Source: Sphingomonadales bacterium Ga0077557
GTDB lineage: Bacteria > Pseudomonadota > Alphaproteobacteria > Sphingomonadales > Sphingomonadaceae
NCBI GenBank assembly: GCA_001464615.1
Contig: LNFI01000026.1
Coordinates: forward strand, 1 to 32,439
Direction of reading: 5' to 3'
Length of the DNA stretch: 32,439 nucleotides
Part shown: in pieces, positions 24,552-32,439 of the stretch
Layout: the number at the start of each line of letters is the position of its first letter
Position numbering within the stretch: position 1 is the stretch's first letter
Program-made: the position numbers and the translations under genes
The notes under the pieces: model-generated
Database searches by the model: none
The model's input: only the letters and a program-made list of their open reading frames with translations
Told to the model about the DNA's origin: nothing

Positions 24552-25274
24552 ATGATCTTGGAATGTACCGAATGCCGGACGCGGTATCTGGTCCCCGATG
24601 CGGCCATTGGGGCGGATGGTCGCACGGTGCGCTGCGCCAGTTGCAAACATAGCTGGTTTCAGCCGCCAGCCCCGCTCGATCTTGTCACCCGCGCCGAATC
24701 TGCAGCTGATTTGCCCCCGTCCGCCCCGGTGCGGGCGCGGCCAGCCGATGGCGCGGCGCCGATTGCGGCAGCGGCTGGCGCGCCGACGAGTGCTGATTTC
24801 GATGCTTTTGCGCACCGCCCACCCTTCCGTCCGCGGCGCAATCCGGCGCGACGCCAGACGGTGGCCGCGGTCGCTGCGGGCGTTGCGATGCTGGTTGGAG
24901 TGGGGGCGATCCTCTATTCGGGCGCGCCGGGCTTTGCGACGCAAATGGGCCTGACCCAGCCGACCAAGGATGGTCCCCTGGTGATCGAACAATTTCCGAT
25001 CGACCGGCGCGATCTGCCAACGGGTACTGAGTTATTCGCGGTGAGCGGCCGGATCATCAACAAATCAAACACCCGCCAGGCCGTTCCCGATATTCGCGCT
25101 GAGCTGCGCGATGGCGAATCGAGCAATTCGCGGGTGGTGTTCAGTTGGACGATCACCCCCGAACGCCGGATGCTGGCACCCGGTGGGTCGATCGAATTCA
25201 ACAGTGCGCAAACCGATGTGCCCGCCAATTCCAAGCGGCTCGATTTCACTTTTGAACGCGGACCCGTCGGCTGA
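24552..25274 (+). CDS. Zinc-ribbon, DUF3426-type single-span membrane protein
   Basis: From ATG 24552 this encodes 240 residues. The N terminus is an MJ0042-type zinc ribbon ([20 protein letters not shown], cysteines at 5, 8, 28 and 31). A low-complexity Ala/Pro segment (about 40-100) ends in RPRRNPARR before a membrane span (103-123). The C-terminal periplasmic domain (about 140-238) has the DUF3426-like strands [25 protein letters not shown] and [16 protein letters not shown]. Such proteins are common in proteobacteria with unknown function. It is divergent from ftsE, so a link to division or envelope is possible but unproven. Its last 29 bp overlap the convergent MATE gene. Confidence 0.85.
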   Translation: MILECTECRTRYLVPDAAIGADGRTVRCASCKHSWFQPPAPLDLVTRAESAADLPPSAPVRARPADGAAPIAAAAGAPTSADFDAFAHRPPFRPRRNPARRQTVAAVAAGVAMLVGVGAILYSGAPGFATQMGLTQPTKDGPLVIEQFPIDRRDLPTGTELFAVSGRIINKSNTRQAVPDIRAELRDGESSNSRVVFSWTITPERRMLAPGGSIEFNSAQTDVPANSKRLDFTFERGPVG

Positions 25275-26604
25275 TCGCATAAAAACGGACCGCGTGGAGC
25301 AGGGCGGCGGCAACCATCCCGATGCCCGAGGCGAGCACTAGCCCAGTGGGCCCCCAACCGCCTTGCACCAGCACCAGGCCAAGCCCGCCGGTGACCAGGA
25401 AATAGGCGATGATGCTGTTGATGCCCGCAATGACCTGGTCGCCAAGCGATCGCAGCGCATAGACCAGCACCACCTGAATACCGTCAAATATGATAAACGG
25501 CGCCCAGATCACCAGCATCGCCAGCGCGACGTGATGGACGGCAGCGGTCGCCGGGAACAGCGCGACGATCGGTCCGGCGGCCAGCACCAGCAGCAGCGCG
25601 ATCAGCCCGATCGCCACTGACGCTATCGTCACCGCGATCAGCGTGCGTGGAATCGCGGCGGCTGGCTGCCCTTCGCCAACCGCATTGCCGACCCGGACGC
25701 CAGCAGCGGACCCCAGCCCAAGCGCGATCGAGAAGATGACATTGTGGATCGAAAAGACGATTTGAAAGCCATGGGCAACGCTGTCCCCAAGCTGCGTCGA
25801 TAGCGCGATCAACACCGCGAACCCGACCAGTTCGAGTCCCGACGCAATCGCCGGTACGATGCCAAAGCGCAGTAGCCGCCACGCCCCGGCCCCAACGCCG
25901 GCCCAGGCGAGCATGGTGAAATCGCGAACACCGCGCGCCGACGCGCGCGGCAAGGTCCACACCGCCAGCAGCATCCCGGCGGCCCCAATGCCATAGGCGA
26001 TCGCCGTGGCGAGGACCGCGCCGAGTGCCCCGAGCACCGGCAAGCCAAAATGCCCGCCGGATAAGGCCCAGGCCAACACGGCGTTGAAGGGAAGGATCGC
26101 CAGGTTGACGACCATCACCCGGCCGGGGCGGCTAATCCCTTCCAGAAAATAGCTGACCGCAATGATGATCATCAGCAGCGGATAGGATAGCCCCAGCACC
26201 CGAATAATCCCCGCCGTTTCGGGCACCAGCCGGGGGGCGACCCCCAACCCCAGCAGCAGGGGGGAGGCGAAGCAATAGAGGATCAGGCCAAGCGCACTAC
26301 CCAGCCCCAATGCCAGGATCAGCCCTTCGCGCAGGACCCGCCCGCTGGCGGCCAGCTCGCCCGCACCATCGGCGCGCGCGGCGAAAACGAGGATCCCTGA
26401 TGAAAAACCCAGCCCGGCGACAATGGTAATGAAGCTAAGGCTCCGGCTCGCACTCAGGATCGCCACTTGGTCGGTGCTGACCAAACCGACCACCGCGACA
26501 TCGGTGACATGCAGCAATGTCCAGTTGAGGCTAGTCATCACCACGGGCCAGGCCAACGCCAGCAAGCGGCGCGTTTCCAATGGTAAGCGATCAGCAGGCG
26601 TCAT
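25246..26604 (-). CDS. MATE-family (NorM-like) efflux transporter
   Basis: The 452-residue protein is a predicted 12-span cation-coupled multidrug/toxin antiporter of the inner membrane. It begins [20 protein letters not shown] and shows the MATE pattern of two six-span halves: [20 protein letters not shown] with the early acidic/aromatic features and [10 protein letters not shown] in the first half, [18 protein letters not shown] in the second. Substrate is unknown. The start codon lies inside a perfect 11-bp inverted repeat (26586-26614). Its 3' end overlaps the zinc-ribbon gene by 29 bp on the opposite strand. It stands alone on its strand. Confidence 0.92.
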   Translation of the reverse strand: MTPADRLPLETRRLLALAWPVVMTSLNWTLLHVTDVAVVGLVSTDQVAILSASRSLSFITIVAGLGFSSGILVFAARADGAGELAASGRVLREGLILALGLGSALGLILYCFASPLLLGLGVAPRLVPETAGIIRVLGLSYPLLMIIIAVSYFLEGISRPGRVMVVNLAILPFNAVLAWALSGGHFGLPVLGALGAVLATAIAYGIGAAGMLLAVWTLPRASARGVRDFTMLAWAGVGAGAWRLLRFGIVPAIASGLELVGFAVLIALSTQLGDSVAHGFQIVFSIHNVIFSIALGLGSAAGVRVGNAVGEGQPAAAIPRTLIAVTIASVAIGLIALLLVLAAGPIVALFPATAAVHHVALAMLVIWAPFIIFDGIQVVLVYALRSLGDQVIAGINSIIAYFLVTGGLGLVLVQGGWGPTGLVLASGIGMVAAALLHAVRFYAISRRVRVQK

Positions 26605-26614
26605 GCTGATCGCT
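26586..26614. repeat. Perfect inverted repeat over the MATE start codon
   Basis: AGCGATCAGCA (26586-26596) and TGCTGATCGCT (26604-26614) are exact 11-bp reverse complements separated by GGCGTCA. The MATE start codon (26602-26604) sits at the stem-loop junction, and the ribosome-binding region of the minus-strand mRNA lies in and next to the stem. It could be a dimeric repressor operator or an RNA hairpin that limits translation. The sequence alone does not separate these. Confidence 0.6.
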
Positions 26615-26677
26615 CTAAGCGACGCTGACCGCTACCGATAGCCCGCAACAGCCTGTCCGCAGCGCGAGATATGCCGC

Positions 26678-26706
26678 TTGTCAGCACCCACCCGCTTTGC
26701 TAGGGC
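26678..26706 (+). promoter_or_regulatory. Possible promoter for tRNA-Leu
   Basis: CTTGTCA (TTGTCA at 26678-26683) and TAGGGC (26701-26706, within GCTAGGGC) are 17 bp apart and are followed by a GC-rich discriminator, as expected for a growth-rate-controlled stable-RNA promoter. The -10 match is weak. A hairpin AGGGCCC (26702-26708) with GGGCCCT (26726-26732) follows in the leader. Confidence 0.35.
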
Positions 26707-26765
26707 CCCGCGTCTACCTGCTGCCGGGCCCTTTATCCAAGAAATGGGCCGGTGGTGTTTCACGT

Positions 26766-26852
26766 GCGGCCGTGGCGGAACTGGTAGACGCGCAACGTTG
26801 AGGTCGTTGTGGGCGAAAGCCCGTGGAAGTTCGAGTCTTCTCGGCCGCACCA
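26766..26852 (+). tRNA. tRNA-Leu (anticodon GAG)
   Basis: The 87-nt class II tRNA has acceptor arms GCGGCCG (26766-26772) and CGGCCGC (26842-26848), discriminator A and an encoded CCA (26850-26852). The anticodon stem is CAACG/CGTTG around loop TTGAGGT, so the anticodon is GAG (26800-26802), reading CUC and CUU. A long variable arm (GGGC-GAAA-GCCC) and a T-arm with TTCGAGT complete it. A T-run (TTTTT, 26855-26859) follows and may end the transcript. The gene stands alone between the MATE and DUF1348 genes. Confidence 0.96.
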
Positions 26853-26903
26853 CCTTTTTCGACAAGGCACGCCTGCAAAAGGGCATCGCTGCGCTCGACG
26901 TGA

Positions 26904-27368
26904 TCAGAGCCCCAAATCGCTCAGCCCGGGATGATCCGCCGGGCGCGGGCCGAGTGTCCATCGGAACAGCCGGTCTGCTTCTGCAATCGCGACATCGTTG
27001 ACCGATGCTTCGCGCCGAACCATCAGCCCGGTTGCATCAAATGCCCATTGCTCATTGCCATGGCTGCGCCACCACTGGTTGTTGGTGTCATGCCATTCAT
27101 AGACAAAGCGCACCGCGATCCGGTTATCGGTAAACGCCCACACTTCCTTGACCAGCCGGTAATCGACCTCAACGGCCCATTTGCGCGTCAGGAAATCGAT
27201 GATCGCGTCGCGGCCAGTGAAAAAATCGGATCGCGTCCGCCAGCGGCTGTCTTCGCTATAGGCGAGCGCGACGCGTGCAGGATCGCGGCTGTTCCACGCA
27301 TCTTCGGCAAGGCGCGCCTTTTGCGCGGCGGTTTGCGCGGTGAAGGGCGGCAGGGGCGGACGGGACAT
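26904..27368 (-). CDS. DUF1348 family protein (NTF2/SnoaL-like fold)
   Basis: From ATG 27368 this encodes 154 residues, starting [20 protein letters not shown], with [50 protein letters not shown] and the highly conserved [13 protein letters not shown]. This matches DUF1348, a widespread family with a nuclear-transport-factor-2-like cone fold and no established reaction. The extension to 27431 is dropped because family members begin at the chosen start. The gene is divergent from a LysR regulator across 95 bp and is a likely target of it. Confidence 0.9.
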   Translation of the reverse strand: MSRPPLPPFTAQTAAQKARLAEDAWNSRDPARVALAYSEDSRWRTRSDFFTGRDAIIDFLTRKWAVEVDYRLVKEVWAFTDNRIAVRFVYEWHDTNNQWWRSHGNEQWAFDATGLMVRREASVNDVAIAEADRLFRWTLGPRPADHPGLSDLGL

Positions 27369-27463
27369 AGCGATTCTCCAAAGCAATGGCAGCGTGGTAA
27401 TCAGTTCGGCTGCGCGATAGAATGGCGACAATTCGCAAGATATTATTGCCGAAAGAGGAATGA

Positions 27464-28360
27464 ATGGACCGGCTGCAAGCCATGAAAATCTTCGTTACGG
27501 CGGCCGATGTCGGCGGATTCGCTGGCGCTGCACGTCAGCTCCATATGAGCCCCCCAGCGGTGACGCGCGCGATCGCGATGCTTGAGGATCATGTTGGCGC
27601 CCGGCTCTTTGTCCGCACCACGCGGATGATCAAGCTAACCGAGGCGGGCCAGCGCTATCTTGCCGATTGTCGGCGCATCCTGGCCGAAATCGCTGATGCT
27701 GAAGCCGCGGCGGCGGGGCGCTATGCAACGCCCAGCGGATCATTGGTAGTGACGGCGTCGATGCTGTTCGGGGAGATGTATGTACTCCCGATTCTGCTCG
27801 ACTATCTCGATTTCTATCCCGCCGTCATTGGCCACGCGCTGTTCGTCGATCGCGTGACTAATATTGTCGAGGAGGGGATCGATGTCGCGGTCCGGATCGG
27901 CAATTTGCCCGATTCAAGCCTGAGTGCGATCCGGGTGGGATCGGTTCGGCGCGTGATTTGCGGGACCCCGGCCTATTTCGACAGCCATGGGCGCCCCACC
28001 CAGCCGGGCGACCTGGCCAGTCACCGGATCGTCGCGGCCACGGCGTCGGCATCCGCGCTGGAATGGCGCTTTGGCGGCCCGGGCGGCCGGTCAGTCAAGG
28101 TCGAGCCACGCTTGCGCTGCCAGACCAACGAAGGGGCGATCGCCGCCGTGCTGGCGGGATGGGGTCTGTCGCGCTTGCTCAGTTATCAAATCGCCCCCGC
28201 GCTGGCGGCGGGCACGCTGCAAACCGTGCTTGCGGCGGATGAGGAACCGCCGCTGCCGATCCATATCGTCCATCATCAAGGCCGCCGCGCGTCAGCGACG
28301 GTGCGCAGCTTTGTCGATCTTGCCGTCGATCGGCTCCGCGCCAATCCATTGATCAACTAA
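27464..28360 (+). CDS. LysR-family transcriptional regulator
   Basis: The 298-residue protein has the N-terminal winged helix-turn-helix (about 1-60): [20 protein letters not shown], then [20 protein letters not shown] and the wing [18 protein letters not shown]. The C-terminal substrate-binding domain (about 90-295) includes [36 protein letters not shown] and [15 protein letters not shown]. This is the CrgA-like LysR subgroup pattern. A good ribosome-binding site (AGAGGA) precedes ATG 27464. The gene lies between the divergent DUF1348 gene and the co-directional flavoprotein gene, so it probably controls one or both; the effector is unknown. Confidence 0.93.
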   Translation: MDRLQAMKIFVTAADVGGFAGAARQLHMSPPAVTRAIAMLEDHVGARLFVRTTRMIKLTEAGQRYLADCRRILAEIADAEAAAAGRYATPSGSLVVTASMLFGEMYVLPILLDYLDFYPAVIGHALFVDRVTNIVEEGIDVAVRIGNLPDSSLSAIRVGSVRRVICGTPAYFDSHGRPTQPGDLASHRIVAATASASALEWRFGGPGGRSVKVEPRLRCQTNEGAIAAVLAGWGLSRLLSYQIAPALAAGTLQTVLAADEEPPLPIHIVHHQGRRASATVRSFVDLAVDRLRANPLIN

Positions 28361-28367
28361 TCTCATT

Positions 28368-28384
28368 ATTCCGCTACGGTGAAT
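28368..28384. promoter_or_regulatory. Possible LysR-type box upstream of the PNPOx-like gene
   Basis: ATTC-CGCTACGGT-GAAT is a dyad that contains the TTC-N9-GAA (T-N11-A) pattern typical of LysR-regulator sites. It lies 8 bp after the lysR stop and 76 bp before the flavoprotein start. Short dyads of this kind are common by chance, so this is tentative. Confidence 0.3.
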
Positions 28385-28460
28385 GGTTCTGGCCAGATTC
28401 CGTAATTCTCCGCACTGAACGGAAGGATTAAACTGCTCCGATACGGTCAGGAGCCAGCCC

Positions 28461-29063
28461 ATGCATGTTGAGACCCCAAGCGACATTTTCTTCAGCCCAG
28501 CGGTGAAGGCGATCCAGACCGAGCGCGGATCGCGCGACGGCTATGCCAAGATGGCGGCGCGGGGCGGCTTCCGCACCGAAATCGACGCCGATCTTGCCGC
28601 CTGGCTGGAGTCGCGCGACAGTGCCTATCTCGGCACCGCCAGTGCCGACGGCCAGCCTTATATCCAGCATCGCGGTGGGCCGCCGGGTTTCTTGACGGTG
28701 CTTGATCGCCACCGTTTTGCCTTTGCCGACTATAAGGGCAATCAGCAGTTCATCTCGACGGGTAACCTGGCTGAGAATGACCGGGCGACGATGTTCTTGA
28801 TGGATTATGCCAATCAGCGTCGGATCAAGATCTGGGGGAGCGCGACGACCACCCGCGATCCGGCGATCATCGCGCAGCTGATGCCCGAAGGCTATAAGGC
28901 GCGGCCTGAACAGGCCATCATCTTTACGGTCGAGGTGTGGGATGTGAATTGCCCACAGCATATCCCGCGCAAGCTGGCGGTTGCCGATGTCGCGACCCTG
29001 GTGAGCGAATTGCAGGCGCGGATTGTCGACCTCGAAGCCGCCCTGGCCGCCAAAAACAGCTAG
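28461..29063 (+). CDS. Pyridoxamine 5'-phosphate oxidase-like flavoprotein
   Basis: The 200-residue protein belongs to the PNPOx-like split-barrel FMN-binding group. It has [53 protein letters not shown] and a C-terminal region [14 protein letters not shown], followed by a short heptad-like helix [20 protein letters not shown] that may be a coiled coil. The family usually reduces or oxidises flavin-dependent substrates of unknown identity and is not the PLP-synthesis enzyme PdxH. It follows lysR by 100 bp and ends in a CTAG shared with the convergent ribA stop. The promoter gap has a possible LysR-type dyad. Confidence 0.87.
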   Translation: MHVETPSDIFFSPAVKAIQTERGSRDGYAKMAARGGFRTEIDADLAAWLESRDSAYLGTASADGQPYIQHRGGPPGFLTVLDRHRFAFADYKGNQQFISTGNLAENDRATMFLMDYANQRRIKIWGSATTTRDPAIIAQLMPEGYKARPEQAIIFTVEVWDVNCPQHIPRKLAVADVATLVSELQARIVDLEAALAAKNS

Positions 29064-30118
29064 AATTCGTGACCCGTGCGGTCGCGTTTGGTGGCCAGAT
29101 AGCGTTCATTATGCGGATTAGCGGGCAGTTTGTGCGGGACGCGTTCGATGACAGTAATGCCAGCCGCTTCGAGTTGGGCGACCTTTTGCGGATTATTCGT
29201 CAGCAGGCGCACTGATCGCTGGCCGAGCAGCGCCAGCATGCGCGCCGCTACTGCGAAATCGCGGGAATCGACGGCAAAGCCCAACCGCGTATTGGCGTCT
29301 ACCGTATCAAACCCCTGATCCTGCAGCGCATAAGCACGCAGTTTGTTGATCAAGCCAATCCCCCGGCCTTCCTGGCGCAGATACAGCAATATCCCCCAGC
29401 CGCTGGCGGCAATCGCAGCGATTGCCGCGTCAAGTTGTGGTCCGCAATCGCATTTCAGGCTGCCCAGCACATCGCCGGTCAGGCATTCGCTATGCAGTCG
29501 CACCAGCGGCAGAGCGCCATTGGGCGCGCCGATCAGCAGCGCGACATGCTCGCCGGGCATTTCCGGGGTGCGAAAGGCGACAATCTCTGCCGATTCGGCA
29601 CCGGCAACGGGCAAGTGCGCGCGCGCGGCGATCGTTAGCCGGACGGCATCCTCATGCTCGTCGATGTCCGCTGGCGATATTTCCAGATCGGCACTGCCGT
29701 CGGCAATCGCAAAAAACGCGGGCAGCACGCCGGCCAAGGTCGCCAACCGCAGCGCCGCCGCCGCCGCCGGCCGGTTATCGATTGATAGGGCGCGATAGGG
29801 GCCCTTAAGCGGGGTCAGCAGATCAAATTGCGGATCGGCAAGCGCGGTGGCGGCATCAAAATCCAGCCAGGGAACGCGTTCGACCATCACCGGGCATTCC
29901 GGTGCCGCTGCCGGTGCTTGGTTGGCGAGTTTGAGCGTCGCGGCACGCCCTGACGAGATCAGTACCGGGGCGATGCCCCGCGGATCGAATGCCGCCAGTC
30001 GCGCAGCATCGCCGGTCTCGATCGCCAGCAGGGCGAGAACACCGCTGTCGGACCGGATCGCAATCGGCCAGCCGCGACGCAGCGAATCGATCGCCTGCGC
30101 CACGCTCCGTGCGCTCAC
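29060..30118 (-). CDS. ribA: GTP cyclohydrolase II with extra N-terminal domain
   Basis: RibA opens GTP to 2,5-diamino-6-ribosylamino-4(3H)-pyrimidinone 5'-phosphate, the first step of riboflavin synthesis. From GTG 30118 it has 352 residues. The catalytic domain (about 180-350) has [10 protein letters not shown], zinc cysteines at 212, 223 and 225 ([11 protein letters not shown]), [11 protein letters not shown] (246-256) and NNPQK. The first roughly 165 residues resemble the layout of a DHBP synthase (RibB) domain but lack its acidic DDEDREN-type active site, so this half looks degenerate or diverged. E. coli RibA is about 196 residues and lacks it. GTG 30118 is chosen for the GTGA overlap with the xth stop. 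Confidence 0.92.
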   Translation of the reverse strand: MSARSVAQAIDSLRRGWPIAIRSDSGVLALLAIETGDAARLAAFDPRGIAPVLISSGRAATLKLANQAPAAAPECPVMVERVPWLDFDAATALADPQFDLLTPLKGPYRALSIDNRPAAAAALRLATLAGVLPAFFAIADGSADLEISPADIDEHEDAVRLTIAARAHLPVAGAESAEIVAFRTPEMPGEHVALLIGAPNGALPLVRLHSECLTGDVLGSLKCDCGPQLDAAIAAIAASGWGILLYLRQEGRGIGLINKLRAYALQDQGFDTVDANTRLGFAVDSRDFAVAARMLALLGQRSVRLLTNNPQKVAQLEAAGITVIERVPHKLPANPHNERYLATKRDRTGHEF

Positions 30119-30909
30119 AGCGCGAATTCCGTCATGATCGGGATATGGTCCGATGGTTTCAGCCAGCTGCGCGCTTCTTCGAAAACATGGTGCGCCGTGG
30201 CGGCGCTCGCCACATCCTTGCTCGCCCACATATGATCAAGCCGCCGACCGCGATCAGATGCCGCCCAATCCTTTGCGCGGTAACTCCACCAGGTATAGAG
30301 CCGCGCCGGTGGCGGCACGAATTGCCGCCCCAGATCAATCCAGTCGCCCGCCGCCTGCAGATCAGCCAGTGCCGTGACCTCGATTGGCGTGTGGCTGACG
30401 ACGTCGAGCAATTGTTTGTGGCTCCACACATCGGACTCGAGCGGCGCAATATTGAAATCGCCTACCAGCAAGGTCGGCCCCGTGCACGATTCCGACCAGC
30501 CCGTCATCCGCTCCAGAAAATCCAGCTTCTGGCCGAATTTCGGGTTGAGATCGCGGTCAGGCACGTCACCACCGGCGGGCACATAGACATTTTCCAGCCG
30601 AAGCCCGTTGGCCAGCCGCACACCGATATGACGCGCTTCACGATTCGCCTGCCAGTCAAACCGTTCGTCCGCCGCCAACGGGTGTTTGCTGATGATCGCC
30701 ACGCCGTGGTGCATGCGCTGGCCATGCAGCGCGATATGGCGATAGCCGAGCGCGTGAAACACGCTTTCGGGAAAGTCTCCATCCATCACCTTGGTTTCCT
30801 GCAGGCACAGGATGTCGGGCATCGCCTCACGCAGGAATCGGGTGACGATATCGATTCGGAATCGCACCGAATTGATGTTCCAGGAAGCTATCTTGATCGT
30901 GTCGGCCAT
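30115..30909 (-). CDS. xth: Exodeoxyribonuclease III (AP endonuclease)
   Basis: Xth cleaves DNA at abasic sites and has 3'-5' exonuclease activity in base-excision repair. From ATG 30909 it has 264 residues with all landmark motifs: WNINSVRFR (10-18), LQETK with the metal-binding Glu38 (36-40), [13 protein letters not shown] with Asp151 and Asn153, and the catalytic Asp254-His255 in KPSDHIPI. The frame is open 43 codons upstream through a hairpin-rich gap, but that part is not protein-like. It is coupled by GTGA to ribA. Confidence 0.95.
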   Translation of the reverse strand: MADTIKIASWNINSVRFRIDIVTRFLREAMPDILCLQETKVMDGDFPESVFHALGYRHIALHGQRMHHGVAIISKHPLAADERFDWQANREARHIGVRLANGLRLENVYVPAGGDVPDRDLNPKFGQKLDFLERMTGWSESCTGPTLLVGDFNIAPLESDVWSHKQLLDVVSHTPIEVTALADLQAAGDWIDLGRQFVPPPARLYTWWSYRAKDWAASDRGRRLDHMWASKDVASAATAHHVFEEARSWLKPSDHIPIMTEFAL

Positions 30910-30980
30910 GCGGCGATGTAGCCTCGCATTATTGGCTTCGCTAGCCCGCTCTGGTGTTGGCCTTGAAGTGTTTCCGCCGG

Positions 30981-31021
30981 ACAAGGAAAGGCCCTCGCTC
31001 CGGGGGCATGGAACGAGGGCC
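30981..31021 (-). terminator. Strong GC-rich hairpin followed by TTTCCTT, possible terminator
   Basis: On the minus strand GGCCCTCGTTCC and GGAGCGAGGGCC form a 12-bp stem with a single G-U pair and an 8-base loop (ATGCCCCC). This is followed by TTTCCTTGT. It lies 140 nt downstream of the lolA stop and 80 nt upstream of the xth start, so it could end the lolA transcript or that of the putative small RNA. The T-run is short, which keeps confidence moderate. A plus-strand role is less likely (no T-run). Confidence 0.5.
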
Positions 31022-31098
31022 GACCTAGCGTTCGTCACGCAGGCAGAATGAGATAGGGAGCCGGGTAACAGGGGGGAAATCCCGGCTTGATCTCATTC
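30981..31098 (-). ncRNA. Candidate small RNA or lolA 3' UTR element with two C-rich hairpin loops
   Basis: In the 252-bp gap between xth and lolA the minus strand can form hairpin 1 at 31046-31098: a 9-bp outer stem (GAATGAGAT/ATCTCATTC), an internal loop, a 7-bp inner stem (AGCCGGG/CCCGGCT) and a 15-base loop containing CCCCCC. It is followed by the terminator-like hairpin with CCCCC in its loop. No open frame of credible content is present. C-rich single-stranded loops are typical of several alphaproteobacterial small RNAs that target ribosome-binding sites. I did not recognise a named family. A weak possible -10 (TAGAGG, 31107-31112) lies just upstream, but no convincing -35. Confidence 0.35.
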
Positions 31099-31161
31099 GC
31101 CATTCCCCTCTAGCGTGGCAAAGCTGTCGCCAATATGAATGAAAATCGGGCTGTCAGAAAT

Positions 31162-31776
31162 TCAGTTGCGGCCCCCTATGGCGGTCGGATCGCGCCAGCG
31201 AAAGGCGTTGTCGGCGACAGCGCCGTTGAACACTTGGCGCGACAGCCGGATCGTGGTGCGATTATTCTGCGCATCCAATGCTATCCAGCCTTGCAACATC
31301 AGCCCGCCTGGCGCGGCGGGGTTGCGCTGGAAAAACAGGGTGATCTGGCCATATTCGGGATGGCGCGGATCGCGCGCCTCGACTGAAATCGTGCGCGGAT
31401 CGCCGCCCCGCAGCACTTTGGCAAAGCGCGTTGCGTCCTTGCTCGGATCAAGCAACACGCCCAGCGGCGAATTGCCGATCGGCCAGCGCTGCTTCTGTCG
31501 GACCGAATAATCCAGAAACCACAGGGCCTTGCCGTCGCCCACGATCAGGATTGGCACACCCTTTTCATATTGGAAACGGATCTTGCCGGGCTTTTTCAAG
31601 GTCAGCACGCCCCCCAGGGTTTTGCCGTTGCGATCGGTCTGGGCGAAATCCGCGGTCATGCTGTCGACGGCGCGCAAATGATCCTGCACCTGCGCCAGCT
31701 CCCCGGTTGCAGGCGCGGCAATGGCAGCCGGGACCGCCAGCAGCAAGGGCAGCGCAAAAAGGGGCTTTAGGGTCAC
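31162..31776 (-). CDS. lolA: Outer-membrane lipoprotein carrier protein LolA
   Basis: LolA ferries lipoproteins across the periplasm from the LolCDE complex to the outer membrane. From GTG 31776 it has 204 residues with a signal peptide (hydrophobic LFALPLLLAVPAAIA, cleavage near AIA-AP). The mature LolA fold has LAQVQDHLRAVDSMTADFAQ, TLGGVLTLKKPGKIRFQYEK, a DGKALWFLDY strand and a C-terminal LDAQNNRTTIRLSR segment. GTG 31776 is chosen because GGAG precedes it by nine bases; a TTG at 31794 is the alternative. It lies 117 bp downstream of ftsK. Confidence 0.92.
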   Translation of the reverse strand: MTLKPLFALPLLLAVPAAIAAPATGELAQVQDHLRAVDSMTADFAQTDRNGKTLGGVLTLKKPGKIRFQYEKGVPILIVGDGKALWFLDYSVRQKQRWPIGNSPLGVLLDPSKDATRFAKVLRGGDPRTISVEARDPRHPEYGQITLFFQRNPAAPGGLMLQGWIALDAQNNRTTIRLSRQVFNGAVADNAFRWRDPTAIGGRN

Positions 31777-31893
31777 GTCATCAATCTCCGGCAATCAGCC
31801 TGGCGGCAATCTGTGGCTGCCATCGGCCATCAGCGTTGAACTGGTCGTGAACCATCTGGGTTCCGCATTGGCAGATCGGCATTGGCCAGCGTC

Positions 31894-32439
31894 CTATAGT
31901 GGACGCCCTTCCTGATCCATCAGCACTTCGCGCCGCCCGACATGATCGGGCCTGGAAACCAGCCCGTCCTTCTCCATCCGCTCGATCAGCCGTGCCGCAC
32001 TGTTATAGCCGATGCGCAGCTGGCGCTGCAGCCAGGAGGTGGATGCCTTCTGGCTCTCGGCGACCAGCTGGCGGGCGTTGCGATACTGCTGATCCTCAGC
32101 CGAATCCTCGCCATCGGGCGCCCCATCAAGCGCGAAACCGTCTTCGGGCTCTTCGGTCACCGATTGGATATAATCGGGCTGGCCCTGGCCGCGCCAGTGA
32201 TTGGCGACCGCCTGGACTTCGTCATCGGTCACGAACGGGCCGTGGACGCGCGCAATTTGTTTGCCGCCGGGCATATACAACATGTCGCCGCGCCCCAGCA
32301 GCTGCTCGGCGCCCTGTTCGCCCAGGATGGTCCGCGAATCGATCTTTGAGGTGACATGGAAGCTGATTCGCGTCGGCAGATTGGCCTTGATCACGCCGGT
32401 GATGACATCGACCGAGGGGCGCTGCGTCGCCATGATCAG
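31894..32439 (-). CDS. ftsK: DNA translocase FtsK, C-terminal part (5' end outside window)
   Basis: FtsK pumps chromosome-dimer and terminus DNA at the septum. The visible 181 C-terminal residues, open to the window edge, include the end of the motor: MATQRPSVDVITGVIKANLP, then RISFHVTSKIDSRTILGEQG, AEQLLGRGDMLYMPGGKQ and HGPFVTDDEVQAVANHWR. The gamma winged-helix domain follows (STSWLQRQLRIGYNSAARLI, then MEKDGLVS), which reads KOPS orientation signals. An acidic linker (VTEEPEDGFALDGAPDGEDS) separates them. The methionine near 32433 is internal, not the start. FtsK-lolA-xth is a common sphingomonad order, inferred from memory of the order, not computed. Confidence 0.93.
   Translation of the reverse strand: MIMATQRPSVDVITGVIKANLPTRISFHVTSKIDSRTILGEQGAEQLLGRGDMLYMPGGKQIARVHGPFVTDDEVQAVANHWRGQGQPDYIQSVTEEPEDGFALDGAPDGEDSAEDQQYRNARQLVAESQKASTSWLQRQLRIGYNSAARLIERMEKDGLVSRPDHVGRREVLMDQEGRPL

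Noticed and set aside
26756..26771. TGTTTCACGTG half of a parS site running into tRNA-Leu
   Set aside because: The left half is perfect, but the right half reads CGGCC and is fixed by the tRNA acceptor stem; 12 of 16 matches with one arm lost is not enough to call a parS site.
1..32439. CRISPR arrays, prophage, toxin-antitoxin or defence islands
   Set aside because: No spaced direct repeats, integrase, phage structural genes or paired small toxin/antitoxin frames were found; apart from the IS630 tail the window is core chromosome.

Overview
The window looks like GC-rich alphaproteobacterial chromosome, most likely a sphingomonad (order Sphingomonadales). This rests on protein families and gene order: hemE next to the RP001-type PPSR gene, hisC-tyrC, metX-metW, mmcB, DUF6489 and DUF1491. 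Genus and species cannot be fixed from the sequence alone. Apart from an IS630-type transposase end at the left edge, it is ordinary core chromosome with dense operons.

The organising feature is a probable chromosomal replication origin at about 10.02-10.30 kb, between divergent hemE (leftward) and the PPSR gene (rightward). This is the arrangement known for the Caulobacter crescentus and Rickettsia origins, and five DnaA-box-like 9-mers lie there. Left of it, all genes but one small methyltransferase run leftward. They include the segregation genes parA and parB and four parS-type sites at 1.87, 2.36, 4.30 and 6.01 kb. Right of it a long rightward series begins.

Left arm (1-10.0 kb): IS630 end; a leftward cluster DUF6489-mnmE-mnmG-rsmG-parA-parB (wobble-uridine tRNA modification, 16S rRNA methylation, chromosome partition); an Ogt-type methyltransferase on the opposite strand; then hemE-hemJ (heme synthesis), rho and a TerC-type membrane protein.

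Right arm, 10.3-17.2 kb: PPSR-maf-aroE-coaE-dnaQ, hpf-ptsN-thioesterase-DUF1491, a secreted cell-wall hydrolase, and mmcB with a textbook alphaproteobacterial LexA box (GTTC-N7-GTTC) 12 bp before its start. 17.2-21.0 kb: metX-metW (methionine), divergent from hisC-tyrC (histidine/aromatic amino acids). 21.0-26.6 kb: a small lipoprotein, the ftsE-ftsX-ydcF-plsC operon (division and envelope), a zinc-ribbon/DUF3426 membrane protein and a MATE transporter whose start codon sits in a perfect inverted repeat. 26.6-29.1 kb: tRNA-Leu(GAG), a DUF1348 protein, a LysR regulator and a PNPOx-like flavoprotein. 29.1-32.4 kb: xth-ribA, a 252-bp gap with two strong hairpins (candidate small RNA or 3' UTR element), lolA and the C-terminal end of ftsK.

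Thirteen gene junctions use the 4-base ATGA or GTGA stop/start overlap. Several starts were chosen on that basis rather than at the longest open frame. I see no phage, CRISPR, toxin-antitoxin or other defence system. The least explained elements are the double-hairpin locus between xth and lolA and the hairpin over the MATE start codon.
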